Assembly (NCBI RefSeq): GCF_900323885.1
Contig: NZ_OOHJ01000022.1
Coordinates: 1,674,001 to 1,738,000, forward strand
From: [Actinomadura] parvosata subsp. kistnae
Lineage (GTDB): Bacteria; Actinomycetota; Actinomycetes; Streptosporangiales; Streptosporangiaceae
Direction: 5' to 3'
DNA: 64,000 nt
Shown here: piece after piece, positions 1 through 8,928 of the stretch
Numbering within the stretch: the stretch's first letter is position 1
How the letters are laid out: every line of letters begins with the position of its first letter
Position numbers and translations under genes: made by a program
Notes under the pieces: model-generated
What the model saw: only the letters and a program-made list of their open reading frames with translations
Told to the model about the DNA's origin: nothing
Database searches by the model: none

Positions 1-1341
1 ACCCGCCAGCCGGACCGCCTCGCGGTGCACCTCGTCGAAGGCCCGCGCGACTTCACCGATCTCGTCCCTGGAGTTGATCTCGATGGGCGGGACGCGGAGC
101 TGGTCGGGGTCGACGTCGGTGCTGCGGAGCTGGCGCACCAGGTCGGGCAGGGTGTGACCGGCGATCTTCAGGGCGTCGCCGCGCAGGCGGCGCAGCGGGC
201 GTACCAGCGAGCCGGCCATGAGGGCGGTGATCGCGAGGACCAGGATCAGCAGCGCGATCACGATGCCGATGTTGATGGCGGCGAGCTGCCGGTCGCTGCT
301 GGCGACGTCGGTGCTGCGGGTGGCCACCTGCTCCGACAGCGACTTCTGCACCTGGTGGAGCCGGTCGACGGTCTCGGAGATCGCGTCGAACCAGCTGTCG
401 GTGTCGTTGACGGTCTTGTTGTCGAGCCGGCGCAGCGACTGGCCGTTGTTGTTGAGCAGCACGGCGCGGCTGATGTAGAGCTCGGCCAGGCCGATCTTGC
501 GGCTGGCGACCGTGTTGTCGAAGTTCTGGCGCTGGGCGGCGGTGGCGACCGAGAGGAACGTGTTGCGCTCGCTCTCACGGCGGGAGCGGGCGTCGAGGAA
601 GGCGTTGAACTCCGGCTCCTCGAACCGGCCGCGGACCAGCGCGATCGTCAGCAGCGCGCGCTGCTTGGACGCCTGCTCCTCGGCGCGGGCGACGGCGCGC
701 AGCGCGGCGGCCGTCGAGTTGAGCTGCTCGTCCGTGGAGCCCTGGCCGAGCTCGTCGTACATCTGCAGCATGTCGGCGATGGTCTCGGAGTACTTCTCCA
801 CGGTGGGCAGCGGCGGCAGCTCCGAGCCGGTGACCGTCTGGCGCAGCGACGCGAGCTGGGTGAGCCGGACCTCGATGCGGTCGAGGATGCGGTGCCCCAG
901 GTCCGACAGCGACGGCTCGACGCTCTTGGCCAGCTCCTTCGTGCGCGTGACGCTGGCGTCGACGATGCCCTGCTGGCTCTTCAGCTTGTCGTCGTCGCGC
1001 CGGCCCTCGGCGACGAACCGGGCGGCCTGGTCGCGCTCCATGCCGAGATCGCGGGCGAGCTCGCCGAGCTGGGCGACCAGCCGTCCCGAGTCGCTGATGA
1101 GCTGGTACTGCTGCGCGCTGGAGATCGAGGTGGTGACGCGCAGCGCGCCCAGGATCACGGCCACGATCGTGGGAATGGCGATGAGAGCGATGAGGCGGGT
1201 GCGCACACGCCAGTTGCGCAGCGCGAAGGAGCTGCCCGAACGGGGCGGCTGCGGCGGCTGGGGCGGCGCCGCACCGCCCGCAGGCTCTTCCGGAACGTCC
1301 GGAGCGCTACCACGACCGGAGCCGGTCGTTGTTGTCCTCAC
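1..1341 (-). CDS. cvnA: CvnA sensor kinase, conservon 1 (N-terminal part, cut by window edge)
   Basis: Reading leftwards from a GTG at 1341 gives 447 codons open to the window edge. The protein starts V-R-T, then a Pro-rich stretch and the motif LRNWRVRTRL just before a first membrane segment. A helical extracellular region follows (with ELARDLGMERDQAARFVAEG, like the start of nitrate/nitrite-sensing NIT domains), then a second membrane segment, a HAMP-like RPLRRLRGDAL stretch and DEIGEVARAFDEVHREAVRLAG. The histidine-kinase core lies outside the window. The start is chosen because the leader GCGAGAGGTTGC and a GTG beginning V-R-T recur at the other cvnA genes. It is divergent from the importer at 1734. 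The family role (membrane sensor acting with CvnB-D) is known; the ligand is unknown. Confidence 0.9.
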   Translation of the reverse strand, partial: MRTTTTGSGRGSAPDVPEEPAGGAAPPQPPQPPRSGSSFALRNWRVRTRLIALIAIPTIVAVILGALRVTTSISSAQQYQLISDSGRLVAQLGELARDLGMERDQAARFVAEGRRDDDKLKSQQGIVDASVTRTKELAKSVEPSLSDLGHRILDRIEVRLTQLASLRQTVTGSELPPLPTVEKYSETIADMLQMYDELGQGSTDEQLNSTAAALRAVARAEEQASKQRALLTIALVRGRFEEPEFNAFLDARSRRESERNTFLSVATAAQRQNFDNTVASRKIGLAELYISRAVLLNNNGQSLRRLDNKTVNDTDSWFDAISETVDRLHQVQKSLSEQVATRSTDVASSDRQLAAINIGIVIALLILVLAITALMAGSLVRPLRRLRGDALKIAGHTLPDLVRQLRSTDVDPDQLRVPPIEINSRDEIGEVARAFDEVHREAVRLAG

Positions 1342-1733
1342 TGGTGGCAACCTCTCGCCATGGCCTGCTTTAGGGGGGTCTCAGCGGCTTCGTCACACGG
1401 ACGAGTGATCGCAGGCAAGTTCGAGGCCCAATTTGAGCACAAACCTCATAGTTAGGCCAACGTCTCGGCCGTTTTCAACCGTTCCAACTCACACATTGTT
1501 CAGGTGGCAAACCCCCGGACACGGAGCGCAACCAAGCCGCCAAACCGGACATTAGGCCAGGAATCACCCTTAATGAGGCTATTTACCTCTATAGCGGTGC
1601 ACAGTCATATTTTGTTGATAAACCTCATAAACGTGGCATAGTGCTGCCGTTCCGATCTCCCCTCCGGTACGCTTCACGCCCGGCAACCTGTGCCGATCTC
1701 CAGAAGACTTCCCCCTGGTAGGAGACTCCCCCC
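1342..1733. other. Divergent intergenic region between cvnA-1 and importer 1
   Basis: 392 bases without a credible gene, more AT-rich than its flanks. It holds the cvnA ribosome-binding leader at its left end, three CCTCAT-type short elements (near 1443, inverted near 1575, and near 1623), and a candidate promoter for the importer. The sequence CCGATCTCC occurs twice close to the importer start. It presumably carries the control sites of both divergent units. Confidence 0.6.
1615..1642 (+). promoter_or_regulatory. Candidate promoter of importer 1
   Basis: TTGATA at 1615-1620 and CATAGT at 1637-1642 are separated by 16 bases and lie about 90 bases upstream of the lipoprotein start at 1734. 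The -35 is good and the -10 is weak. It overlaps a CCTCATAA element that could be an operator half-site. Confidence 0.3.
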
Positions 1734-2720
1734 ATGACACGCAAACTGCGCTGTCACGCCATTGTTCTCGGCGTCACAGTCGCTCTCACCCTTGCCGGCT
1801 GCGGCGGTTCCGGCGACTCCGCGAACACCGCCGCCAACAGCGGCGGCTTGGAGAAAACCAACATCACGGTCGGGGCGCTCCCCATTCCGGACCCGGTGTC
1901 GCTCTACATCGCCAACGCCAAGGGCTTCTTCAAGGAGGAGGGCCTGACGGTCACGCCGAAGACCATCACGGGTGGCGCCGCGGCCATTCCCGCGATCGAG
2001 AACGGCTCGCTCGACATCTCGCAGACCAACTACGTCTCGACGTTCTTGGCCGTCAGCCAGGGCAAGAAGATCAAGCTGGTCGCGGACATGTACCAGGCCG
2101 CCCCGAACACCTTCAACATCATGGTGCCGAAGGACTCGCCGATCAAAACGGTGGCGGACCTCAAGGGCAAGACCGTTCTGGTCAACAACCTCAAGAACAT
2201 CGCCCAGCTCGCGGTGACCTCGCAGCTCAAGGTGGCCGGCCTCGCCGAGACCGACGTCAAGTTCGTCGAGAAGCCGTTCCCGGAAATGGGCAACACGATC
2301 CAGAGCGGCCAGGCCGACGCGGGCTGGATCACCGAGCCGTTCATCACCGCGAACCAGAGCAAGTTCGGCTTCCGCAAGCTGGTCGACACCATGACGGGCC
2401 AGACCGCCGACCTGCCCATCGCCGGCTGGATGGCCACCGAGGAGTGGGCGTCGAAGTACCCGAAGACGCTGGCCGCCTTCCAGCGGGCCATCTCCAAGGC
2501 TCAGCAGCTCGCCTCCAGCGACCGCAAGGAGATCGAGGCCATGCTGCCGAAGTACACGCAGATCGACGCGAAGACGGCCTCGGTGATCACGCTGGGCGCG
2601 TACCCCAGTGAGCTGAACGCCAACCGCCTGCAGAAGGTCGCCGACCTCATGCTCGAGTACGGCTACCTGAAGAACCCGATCGACGTGAAGTCGGTCATCG
2701 CGGCCCCCGCCGCAGGCTGA
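1734..2720 (+). CDS. ABC importer binding lipoprotein, NMT1/SsuA class (importer 1)
   Basis: A 328-residue protein with a lipoprotein signal peptide (basic start, hydrophobic core, lipobox LAGC near residue 22). A Gly/Ser/Asn linker with GGLEK is followed by a periplasmic-binding fold of the nitrate/sulfonate/NMT1 class (SLYIANAKGFFKEEGL, SPIKTVADLKGKTV, AGWITEPF). It should be tethered outside the membrane and hand a small organic or nitrogenous solute to the permeases. It is paralogous to the lipoproteins at 5368 and 15649. The next gene starts in a TGATG overlap. The substrate cannot be read from sequence; the Cys motif of thiamine-precursor THI5 proteins is absent. Confidence 0.9.
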   Translation: MTRKLRCHAIVLGVTVALTLAGCGGSGDSANTAANSGGLEKTNITVGALPIPDPVSLYIANAKGFFKEEGLTVTPKTITGGAAAIPAIENGSLDISQTNYVSTFLAVSQGKKIKLVADMYQAAPNTFNIMVPKDSPIKTVADLKGKTVLVNNLKNIAQLAVTSQLKVAGLAETDVKFVEKPFPEMGNTIQSGQADAGWITEPFITANQSKFGFRKLVDTMTGQTADLPIAGWMATEEWASKYPKTLAAFQRAISKAQQLASSDRKEIEAMLPKYTQIDAKTASVITLGAYPSELNANRLQKVADLMLEYGYLKNPIDVKSVIAAPAAG

Positions 2721-3496
2721 TGATCCGTGCACGACTGCTCCGCGGCGCCATCGGCGCCGCGGGCTTCCTCGTTCTCGGGGAGCTGGTCATCCGCTTCGGG
2801 ATCGGTGACAAGCTCGACTTCCCCGCCCCCTCGGCCATCCTGTACGAGGCCGTGCGCCTGCTCGCCGACCCCGAGTTCCTGGCCGGCGTCGGCACGACCC
2901 TGACGAACTGGGTGCTCGGCCTGCTCCTCGCCACCGTCATCGCCGTCCCGGTGGGCGTGCTGCTCGGCGCGCTGACGCCGCTGGAGCGCGCCATCCGGCC
3001 GGTGCTGGAGTTCATGCGCCCGATCCCGTCCGTGGCGATCATCCCGCTGGCGATCCTGCTGATCCCGGTGGACGAGCTGATGAAGATCTCGGTCATCGTG
3101 TACGCCTCCGTGTGGCCGATCCTCATCAACACCCTGTACGGCATGCACGACGTCGACCCGCTGGCCAAGGAGTCGCTGCGCAGCTTCGGCTTCGGCCCCC
3201 TCGCGGTGCTGGCCAGGGTGAGCCTGCCCAGCGCGGCCCCGTTCGTCGCGACGGGGATCAGGATCGCGGCCGGCATCGCGCTGGTCCTGGCCGTCAGCGC
3301 CGAGCTGCTGGCCGGCGGCTTCAACGGGATCGGCGTCTTCGTGGCCGTCGCCGGCAGCGGCAACAGGACGGACCTCATGATGGCGGCCACGTTCTGGGCC
3401 GGCGTCATCGGCGTGCTCGCGAACGTGCTGCTGATGGCCGGCGAGCGCCGCCTGTTCCACTGGCACCGGATGCGGACGGGGGCGGCGGAGTCGTGA
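2720..3496 (+). CDS. ABC importer permease A (importer 1)
   Basis: A 258-residue inner-membrane permease of the SsuC/NrtB type with several hydrophobic segments and the EAA-loop region LAKESLRSFGFGPLAVLARVSLPSAAPF, which docks on the ATPase. It starts at an ATG that overlaps the lipoprotein stop (TGATG) and ends in a GTGA overlap with the second permease, so the three genes are translationally coupled. The two permeases differ clearly and probably form a heterodimer. No ATPase gene follows; the nearest of this class is at 19742. Confidence 0.88.
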   Translation: MIRARLLRGAIGAAGFLVLGELVIRFGIGDKLDFPAPSAILYEAVRLLADPEFLAGVGTTLTNWVLGLLLATVIAVPVGVLLGALTPLERAIRPVLEFMRPIPSVAIIPLAILLIPVDELMKISVIVYASVWPILINTLYGMHDVDPLAKESLRSFGFGPLAVLARVSLPSAAPFVATGIRIAAGIALVLAVSAELLAGGFNGIGVFVAVAGSGNRTDLMMAATFWAGVIGVLANVLLMAGERRLFHWHRMRTGAAES

Positions 3497-4296
3497 AGAC
3501 GCTCACCAGGTTCCTGGCGGTCCCGATCGTGCTGGTGGTGTGGGAGCTGGTGACCCGGGCGATCGGGGACACCGATTTCCCGCCGCCCACGACGATCGTC
3601 ACCCGCATGTACGAGCTGTGGTTCTCCGGCCCGGTGAGCCGGGTGTTCCTCACCGACGACGCGATCGCCAACATCCTGCCCAGCCTCGGCCGCATGTTCG
3701 GCGGCTGGATCCTGGCCGCGGTGATCGGGATCGCGGTGGGGATGCTGCTCGGGCGCTCGCGCGCGGCGACCGACTACGTGGACCCGCTGATCGAGTTCGG
3801 CCGGGCGCTGCCGCCGCCGCTGCTGATCCCGGTGTTCCTCGTGGTCACGGCCGGGCTGTCGTCCGAGGCCGTGAGCGGGGTGCTGATCACCCAGCTCTCG
3901 ACGATCGTGTTCGGCGTGATCTGGCCGGTGCTGCTCAACTCCATCGACGGGGTCAGGGCGGTGGATCGCACGTACACGGAGACGGCGCGGGTCTTCAACC
4001 TGACGAAGGCGCAGTACGTACGCGTGGTGCTGCTGCCCGCCGCCTCGCCGAAGATCTTCGCCGGGCTGCGGCTGAGCCTGTCGCTGGCCCTGATCATGAT
4101 GGTGATCAGCGAGCTGCTCGGCGGCAGCGACGGCGTCGGCTACCAGCTCCTCCAGGCGCAGCGCAGCTTCGACGGCGCGGGCGTGTGGGCGGCGATCGCG
4201 CTGCTCGGCATCCTCGGCTACGTCGTGAACTCCCTGTTCGTGCTGGCCGAGCGGCGCGTGCTCGTCTGGCACCGGCAGGCCACCCGCAACCCGTGA
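3493..4296 (+). CDS. ABC importer permease B (importer 1)
   Basis: A 267-residue permease starting at a GTG (3493) inside the GTGA overlap with the previous gene, giving V-K-T-L-T-R-F. It has multiple membrane segments and the coupling-loop/last-helix region LPAASPKIFAGLRLSLSLALI then MMVISELLGG, typical of the binding-protein-dependent permease family. The conserved stretch LWFSGPVSRVFLTDDA near residue 40 recurs in permease B of importers 2 and 3, marking the three sets as duplicates. Confidence 0.88.
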   Translation: MKTLTRFLAVPIVLVVWELVTRAIGDTDFPPPTTIVTRMYELWFSGPVSRVFLTDDAIANILPSLGRMFGGWILAAVIGIAVGMLLGRSRAATDYVDPLIEFGRALPPPLLIPVFLVVTAGLSSEAVSGVLITQLSTIVFGVIWPVLLNSIDGVRAVDRTYTETARVFNLTKAQYVRVVLLPAASPKIFAGLRLSLSLALIMMVISELLGGSDGVGYQLLQAQRSFDGAGVWAAIALLGILGYVVNSLFVLAERRVLVWHRQATRNP

Positions 4297-4314
4297 TCTC
4301 CTCTGGAAGGACAC

Positions 4315-5319
4315 ATGCCGCATTCCGATGACCTCCTGTGGGGAGCCGTAGGAGACATCTCCCGCTTCGCGGCCCTGCTGACCATGGCCGAGCTGGGCCT
4401 GGCCGACCACCTCGCGCACGGCCCCCTCAGCAGCGCCGAGCTGGCCGAGCGCGCCGGGGCGCACGCCCCCTCGCTGCGCCGGGTCCTGCGCGAGCTGGCC
4501 GGCGTGGGCGTGGTCAAGGTGGCAGGCCCGGACGTGTACGACCTGACCGAGAAGGGCACGGCCCTGCGCTCGGACGTGCCCGACTCGGTCCGCTCCTCGA
4601 TCCGCATGCTCGGCGAGGAGAGCTTCTGGTACGCCATGGGCATGCTGCCCGCCACCGTGCGCGACGGCGACTCGGCGTTCATGAAGCGCTACGGCCCCCT
4701 CTACAACCACCTCGCCAGGAACCCGGACGTCAGCCGGCTGTTCGACGACTACATGACCGCCCGGGCCATCCCCTTCACCGAGGGCCTGGCCAAGCGGTAC
4801 GACTTCCCCGCCACCGCGACGATGGTGGACGTGGCCGGCGGCAAGGGCCACATCCTGGCCACGGTCCTGCACGCCAACCCGCAGATGCGCGGCATCCTGT
4901 TCGACCTCGACCACGTGAGCGGGCACGCCAGGCAGACGCTGGAGGCCGAGGGCCTGACCGGCCGGGCGGAGGTCGTGGCCGGCGACATGTTCGCCGGGGT
5001 CCCGGCGGGCGGCGACATCTATTTGCTGGCCAGCGTCCTGCACAACTGGGACGATGACGACGCGGTCAAGATTCTGCGTAACGTCCGCGAGGCGATGAAC
5101 CCCGACGGGCGCGTCCTCATCCTTGAGGTGGTGCTCCCCGACAGTGAGGAGCCGCACCTCGGCAAGGACATTGACATGCGGATGCTGGCGATCTTCAATG
5201 GCGGCACCGAGCGCAGCCGCGAGGAGTACGCCGCCGTGCTCGACCAGGCGGGGCTGGCGCTCAGCGACGTCGTCGAACTCGGCTCAGGCGCCAACCTCAT
5301 CGAGGCCAGGCGCCGCTGA
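4315..5319 (+). CDS. AdoMet-dependent O-methyltransferase (family 2)
   Basis: A 334-residue protein. Residues 10-85 form the winged-helix dimerisation domain, with LADHLAHGPLSSAELAERAG. The AdoMet-binding Rossmann core has motif I VDVAGGKGHI at about 171-180, FDLDHVSG at 197, GDMF at 223 and the catalytic-site sequence SVLHNWDDDDA around His243, the usual general base of the family. This matches small-molecule O-methyltransferases of secondary metabolism and aromatic modification. RBS GGAAGGA precedes the ATG. It sits between two importer sets in one transcription direction, so it may act on an imported or derived hydroxy-compound; the substrate is unknown. Confidence 0.88.
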   Translation: MPHSDDLLWGAVGDISRFAALLTMAELGLADHLAHGPLSSAELAERAGAHAPSLRRVLRELAGVGVVKVAGPDVYDLTEKGTALRSDVPDSVRSSIRMLGEESFWYAMGMLPATVRDGDSAFMKRYGPLYNHLARNPDVSRLFDDYMTARAIPFTEGLAKRYDFPATATMVDVAGGKGHILATVLHANPQMRGILFDLDHVSGHARQTLEAEGLTGRAEVVAGDMFAGVPAGGDIYLLASVLHNWDDDDAVKILRNVREAMNPDGRVLILEVVLPDSEEPHLGKDIDMRMLAIFNGGTERSREEYAAVLDQAGLALSDVVELGSGANLIEARRR

Positions 5320-5367
5320 CCTTTCTCCAGCCTCCGCCGGACCACCGGACTCAGAAAGGCAGTCGCG

Positions 5368-6357
5368 ATGCAACTGGCCAGGATCGTAGTCGCGGGCATG
5401 GCAGTGGCGCTGGCACTCAGCGCGTGCGGAGGCGGAGGCGGAGGCGGGCAGGGGCAGACGGGCACGGGCGGCACCACGTCCGCCGGGGGGCTGGAGAAGA
5501 GCGAGCTCCTGGTCGGCGTGGTGCCGGTCCCGTCCTCGGCGTCGCTGTTCATCGCCGAGAAACGGGGCTTGTTCAAAGAAGAGGGCCTGACGGTCAAGAC
5601 CGAGATCATCCAGGCGCCGACGGCCGTCATGCCGAAGATCGTCAACGGCAGCATGGACGCGTTCATGACGAGCTACGTCGTGCTCATGACCATCAACGAC
5701 TCGGGCGCGGCCAAGCTGAAGCTGTTCCAGCACACGATGGGCGGCGCGCCGAACGTCTCCGCCGTGGTCGTGGCCAAGGGCTCGCCGATCAAGACGGTCG
5801 CCGACCTCAAGGGCAAGACGGTCGCGGTCAACGTGCTCAAGGCGCTCGGGCAGACCGTGACCAACGCCCACCTCCAGGCCGCCGGGGTCAAGCCGGAAGA
5901 GGTCAAGTTCGTCCCCGTGTCGTTCGCCGACCAGCTCGGGGCGCTGTCCACGGGCAAGGTGGACGCGGCGTGGCTGGTGGAGCCGTTCCTCAGCGCGGCC
6001 AAGAAGAGCGGCGCCACCCAGATCGTCGACACCACCAGCGGCGTCACCGCGGGCGTGCCGATCGACGGGTGGGGCGTCACCGAGCAGTGGCTGACCAAGT
6101 ACCCGAAGACGGCCGCGGCCTTCCACCGGGCGCTGGCCAAGGCCCAGCAGATCGCCGGCGCCGACCGTAAGGCCATCGACGAGGTCGTGCCGACGTACAC
6201 GCAGATCCCCGCCGACACGGCGGCGGCGATGACGCTCGGGACGTTCACGATGGAGCCCGACCGGGCCAGCGTGCAGAAGCTGGCCGACCTCATGTACGGC
6301 TACGGCTACCTGAAGAACAAGGTGGACGTGGGCGGGCTCTTCGCGTCGGTCGGCTGA
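5368..6357 (+). CDS. ABC importer binding lipoprotein, NMT1/SsuA class (importer 2)
   Basis: A 329-residue lipoprotein with lipobox LSAC near residue 19, a Gly-rich linker and GGLEK before the binding domain (SLFIAEKRGLFKEEGL, SPIKTVADLKGKTV, AAWLVEPF). It is clearly paralogous to the proteins at 1734 and 15649. It probably captures a related but distinct ligand. RBS GAAAGG lies before the ATG. A TGATG overlap joins it to the next permease. Confidence 0.9.
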   Translation: MQLARIVVAGMAVALALSACGGGGGGGQGQTGTGGTTSAGGLEKSELLVGVVPVPSSASLFIAEKRGLFKEEGLTVKTEIIQAPTAVMPKIVNGSMDAFMTSYVVLMTINDSGAAKLKLFQHTMGGAPNVSAVVVAKGSPIKTVADLKGKTVAVNVLKALGQTVTNAHLQAAGVKPEEVKFVPVSFADQLGALSTGKVDAAWLVEPFLSAAKKSGATQIVDTTSGVTAGVPIDGWGVTEQWLTKYPKTAAAFHRALAKAQQIAGADRKAIDEVVPTYTQIPADTAAAMTLGTFTMEPDRASVQKLADLMYGYGYLKNKVDVGGLFASVG

Positions 6358-7163
6358 TGTTCCGTCGTCGAACCGGGCGCGGCGCCGTCAGCGCCGGGCC
6401 CCGGCGGGGCGTGCTCGGCCTCGTCGGGGTGCTGGGGTTTCTGGCCGCCGCCGAGGTGGCCGGGCGGACGGGGCTGATCCCGGACTTCCTGCCGTACGTC
6501 TCGCACGTGCTCGCCACGGCGGCCACGCTGCCGCTGGACGCGCAGTTCAGGGCCGACGTGCTGGCCACGCTCGGCCCGTGCCTGGCCGGGCTGGCGATCG
6601 CGATCGCCGTCGCCGTCCCGGCGGGGCTGCTGTTCGGGACGGTGCCGTTCATGGAACGCTCGGCGCGGCCGCTGGTGGAGTTCCTGCGGCCGATCCCGTC
6701 GGTGGCGCTGATCCCCCTGGCGGTCTTCCTCTTCCCGGAGGGGCACGACGCCAAGACCGCGCTGGTCGTCTACACCTGCTCGTGGCCGCTGCTCATCAAC
6801 ACGATGTACGGCCTGAGCGACGTCGACCCGCTCGCCAAGGAGACGCTGCGCAGCTTCGGCTTCGGCCCCCTCGCGGTGGCGCTGCGGGTGAGCCTGCCGA
6901 GCGCGGCGCCGTTCATCGCGACGGGCGTGCGGATCGCGGTGGCGGTCACCCTGATCGTGGCCGTGAGCGTGGAGCTGCTCGCGCCGGGCGGCGGCGGCAT
7001 CGGGGCGTTCCAGTCGCTGGCGGGCAGCGCCAACCGGCTCGACCGGGTGCTGGCCGCCACAGTGTGGGCGGGTGTGCTCGGGCTGGCGGCGAACCTGCTG
7101 TTCACGGCCGGTGAGCGGCGGCTGTTCCGCTGGCATCACGCGCGGACGGGGGCAGGCACGTGA
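6357..7163 (+). CDS. ABC importer permease A (importer 2)
   Basis: A 268-residue membrane permease with the same core as the 2720 gene (FLRPIPSVALIPLAVF, then LAKETLRSFGFGPLAVALRVSLPSAAPF as coupling loop). The N-terminus is basic (MFRRRTGRG). Start codon overlaps the upstream stop as TGATG and the 3' end overlaps the next start as GTGA. No dedicated ATPase is present in this operon. Confidence 0.88.
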   Translation: MFRRRTGRGAVSAGPRRGVLGLVGVLGFLAAAEVAGRTGLIPDFLPYVSHVLATAATLPLDAQFRADVLATLGPCLAGLAIAIAVAVPAGLLFGTVPFMERSARPLVEFLRPIPSVALIPLAVFLFPEGHDAKTALVVYTCSWPLLINTMYGLSDVDPLAKETLRSFGFGPLAVALRVSLPSAAPFIATGVRIAVAVTLIVAVSVELLAPGGGGIGAFQSLAGSANRLDRVLAATVWAGVLGLAANLLFTAGERRLFRWHHARTGAGT

Positions 7164-7951
7164 GCGTCCTGCGGCGGGTGGCGTGGTACTGGCTGCTGCC
7201 GGTGGCGGTCGCGGCCTGGGAGCTGGTCACGCGGGCGGCCCAGGCCACGTACTTCCCGCCGCCGTCGCAGATTGTGGCGCGGCTGCGCGAGCTGTGGTTC
7301 TCCGGGCCGCCGTCGCGGGCGTTCCTCACCGACGAGGCGGTGGCGGACCTGGTGCCGAGCCTGTCCAGGCTGTTCACCGGATGGTCGATCGCGTGCGCGG
7401 CCGGGGTGCTGCTCGGGGTCGTGCTCGGGCGCTCGTCCTGGCTGTCGGGGCTGGTGGAGCCGCTGGTGCACTTCGGCCGCTCGGTCCCGCCCGCCGCGCT
7501 GCTGCCGGTGTTCCTGGTGCTGTTCAAGGTGGGCACGCCGATGCAGCTCGCGTCCATCGTGTACGGCGTCGTCTGGCCCGTGCTGATCAACAGCATGGAC
7601 GGCGCCCGCCACGTCGACCGCCAGTACATCGAGACGGGCGCCGTCTACCGGCTGAGCCGGTGGCAGCGGCTGACCAGGATCATCCTGCCGGCCGCGGCCC
7701 CGAAGATCTTCGCGGGGCTGCGGCTGAGCGTGTCGCTGGCGCTGATCATGATGGTCATCTCGGAGCTGGTGGGCAGCAGCGAGGGCATCGGGCACCGCAT
7801 GCTGGAGGCGCAGAGCCAGTTCGACATCCCGGCCATGTGGGCGGGGATCGTGCTGCTGGGGCTGCTGGGCATCGGGCTGAACGCGGCGTTCCTGGGCGTC
7901 GAGCGGGCGGTGCTGGGCTGGCACACGAGCGCCCGCACCGGGGACGCCTAG
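7160..7951 (+). CDS. ABC importer permease B (importer 2)
   Basis: A 263-residue permease beginning at GTG 7160 in a GTGA overlap. Near residue 43 it carries LWFSGPPSRAFLTDEA, matching the other permease B copies, and near the C-terminus LPAAAPKIFAGLRLSVSLALI as the ATPase-contact loop. Its stop overlaps by four bases, tail to tail, the stop of the nitrilase-like gene on the other strand, so the two convergent operons have no room for a conventional terminator between them. Confidence 0.88.
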   Translation: MSVLRRVAWYWLLPVAVAAWELVTRAAQATYFPPPSQIVARLRELWFSGPPSRAFLTDEAVADLVPSLSRLFTGWSIACAAGVLLGVVLGRSSWLSGLVEPLVHFGRSVPPAALLPVFLVLFKVGTPMQLASIVYGVVWPVLINSMDGARHVDRQYIETGAVYRLSRWQRLTRIILPAAAPKIFAGLRLSVSLALIMMVISELVGSSEGIGHRMLEAQSQFDIPAMWAGIVLLGLLGIGLNAAFLGVERAVLGWHTSARTGDA

Positions 7952-8928
7952 CCGGCGGAGCCGGACAACCGGGCGATGGCGGCCACCTGCCTCGCCCGGA
8001 GCTCCGCGCGATCGGGCACCCCTTTCGCGGGGCGTTCGACGTCGTGGCGGGCGTACTCCTCCGCCCACAGGCCGGTCTTGACCCGGCTGAGCAGGTTGGC
8101 CAGGCCGGGCCGCAGCCGGGCGCGGCGCAGCGCGGCGAGGTCCAGCTCCGCCGCGGCGACCAGCGTCTCGCCCGGCCCGGCCTGCGCCAGCGCCCGCCCC
8201 TCGTGGTCGATCACCTCCGAGCCGCCGTTGGTGGAGTCGCCGGGGATGGGCAGGCCGGTCAGGCCGCCGCTGTTGGCCGACACCACGAAAGCCAGGTTCT
8301 CCACGGCGCGGGCGCGGCGGGCCACGGCCTTGGGGGTGAGCGCCGGGGACGACGCCTCCGACGTCGGGTTGCACAGCACCTCGGCGCCACGCAACGCCAG
8401 CGCGCGGGCCAGCTCCGGCACGAGGATCTCCTCCGAGGCGACCGCGGCGAGGTTGCCGATCTCGGTGCGGGCCACGGGCAGCACGCCGTCGATGCCGTAG
8501 ATCTCCAGGTAGCGCTCCCACACGTCGTACGGCGTGGGCGAGAACAGCGAGTGCAGCCTGCGGTAGCGCAGCACGGCCTCACCCGACGGGGCGAGGATCA
8601 CCGTGGCCTGGAAGAACAGGTCGGGGAAGTGCTCGTCGCGCTCGTAGGCGTTGACGCACAGGAACACGTCGTGGTCGGCGGCGACGGCGCCGAGCGCACG
8701 GTACTCGGGGCCGCCGGGGTCGATCGCCGCCCGGTCCCGCCACTCCTCGACGCCCTCCCTCAGCGGAAACCCGGTCAGCACGTACTCGGGCAGCACGACC
8801 AGCCGCAGCTCGGGCCCGAGCCACGCCTTCGAGCCGGCCACCCGCTCCCCGATCCGGTCGATCGCGGCCCCGATCCCCGCCCCCACCCGGGTCTCCAGCT
8901 GCAGGGCCAGCGCGGTGTACGCGGTCAC
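7948..8928 (-). CDS. Nitrilase-superfamily protein with substituted catalytic Lys and Cys
   Basis: A 326-residue carbon-nitrogen-hydrolase fold protein. The family's Glu is kept (LPEYVLTG, Glu48). At the position of the catalytic Lys the sequence reads RYRRLH (Arg124), and at the Cys position it reads VASEEILVPE (Ser165), followed by the usual GAEVLCNPTSE. Nitrilases and amidases normally need Glu-Lys-Cys, so this may be a non-enzymatic or altered-chemistry member. The start is GTG 8928 in a GTGA overlap with the upstream gene. It is the last gene of a three-gene operon with a lipocalin-like protein and an aldehyde dehydrogenase. Confidence 0.82.
   Translation of the reverse strand: MTAYTALALQLETRVGAGIGAAIDRIGERVAGSKAWLGPELRLVVLPEYVLTGFPLREGVEEWRDRAAIDPGGPEYRALGAVAADHDVFLCVNAYERDEHFPDLFFQATVILAPSGEAVLRYRRLHSLFSPTPYDVWERYLEIYGIDGVLPVARTEIGNLAAVASEEILVPELARALALRGAEVLCNPTSEASSPALTPKAVARRARAVENLAFVVSANSGGLTGLPIPGDSTNGGSEVIDHEGRALAQAGPGETLVAAAELDLAALRRARLRPGLANLLSRVKTGLWAEEYARHDVERPAKGVPDRAELRARQVAAIARLSGSAG

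Noticed and set aside
2695..5157. An 820-codon open frame on the minus strand across permeases and methyltransferase
   Set aside because: It crosses three well-supported genes, has His/Arg/Gln/Asp-rich low-complexity sequence and no family match.
1734..7951. Thiamine-precursor (HMP/THI5) uptake as function of importers 1-3
   Set aside because: The Cys-rich motif of THI5-type proteins is absent, and no thiamine genes or TPP riboswitch were recognised nearby.
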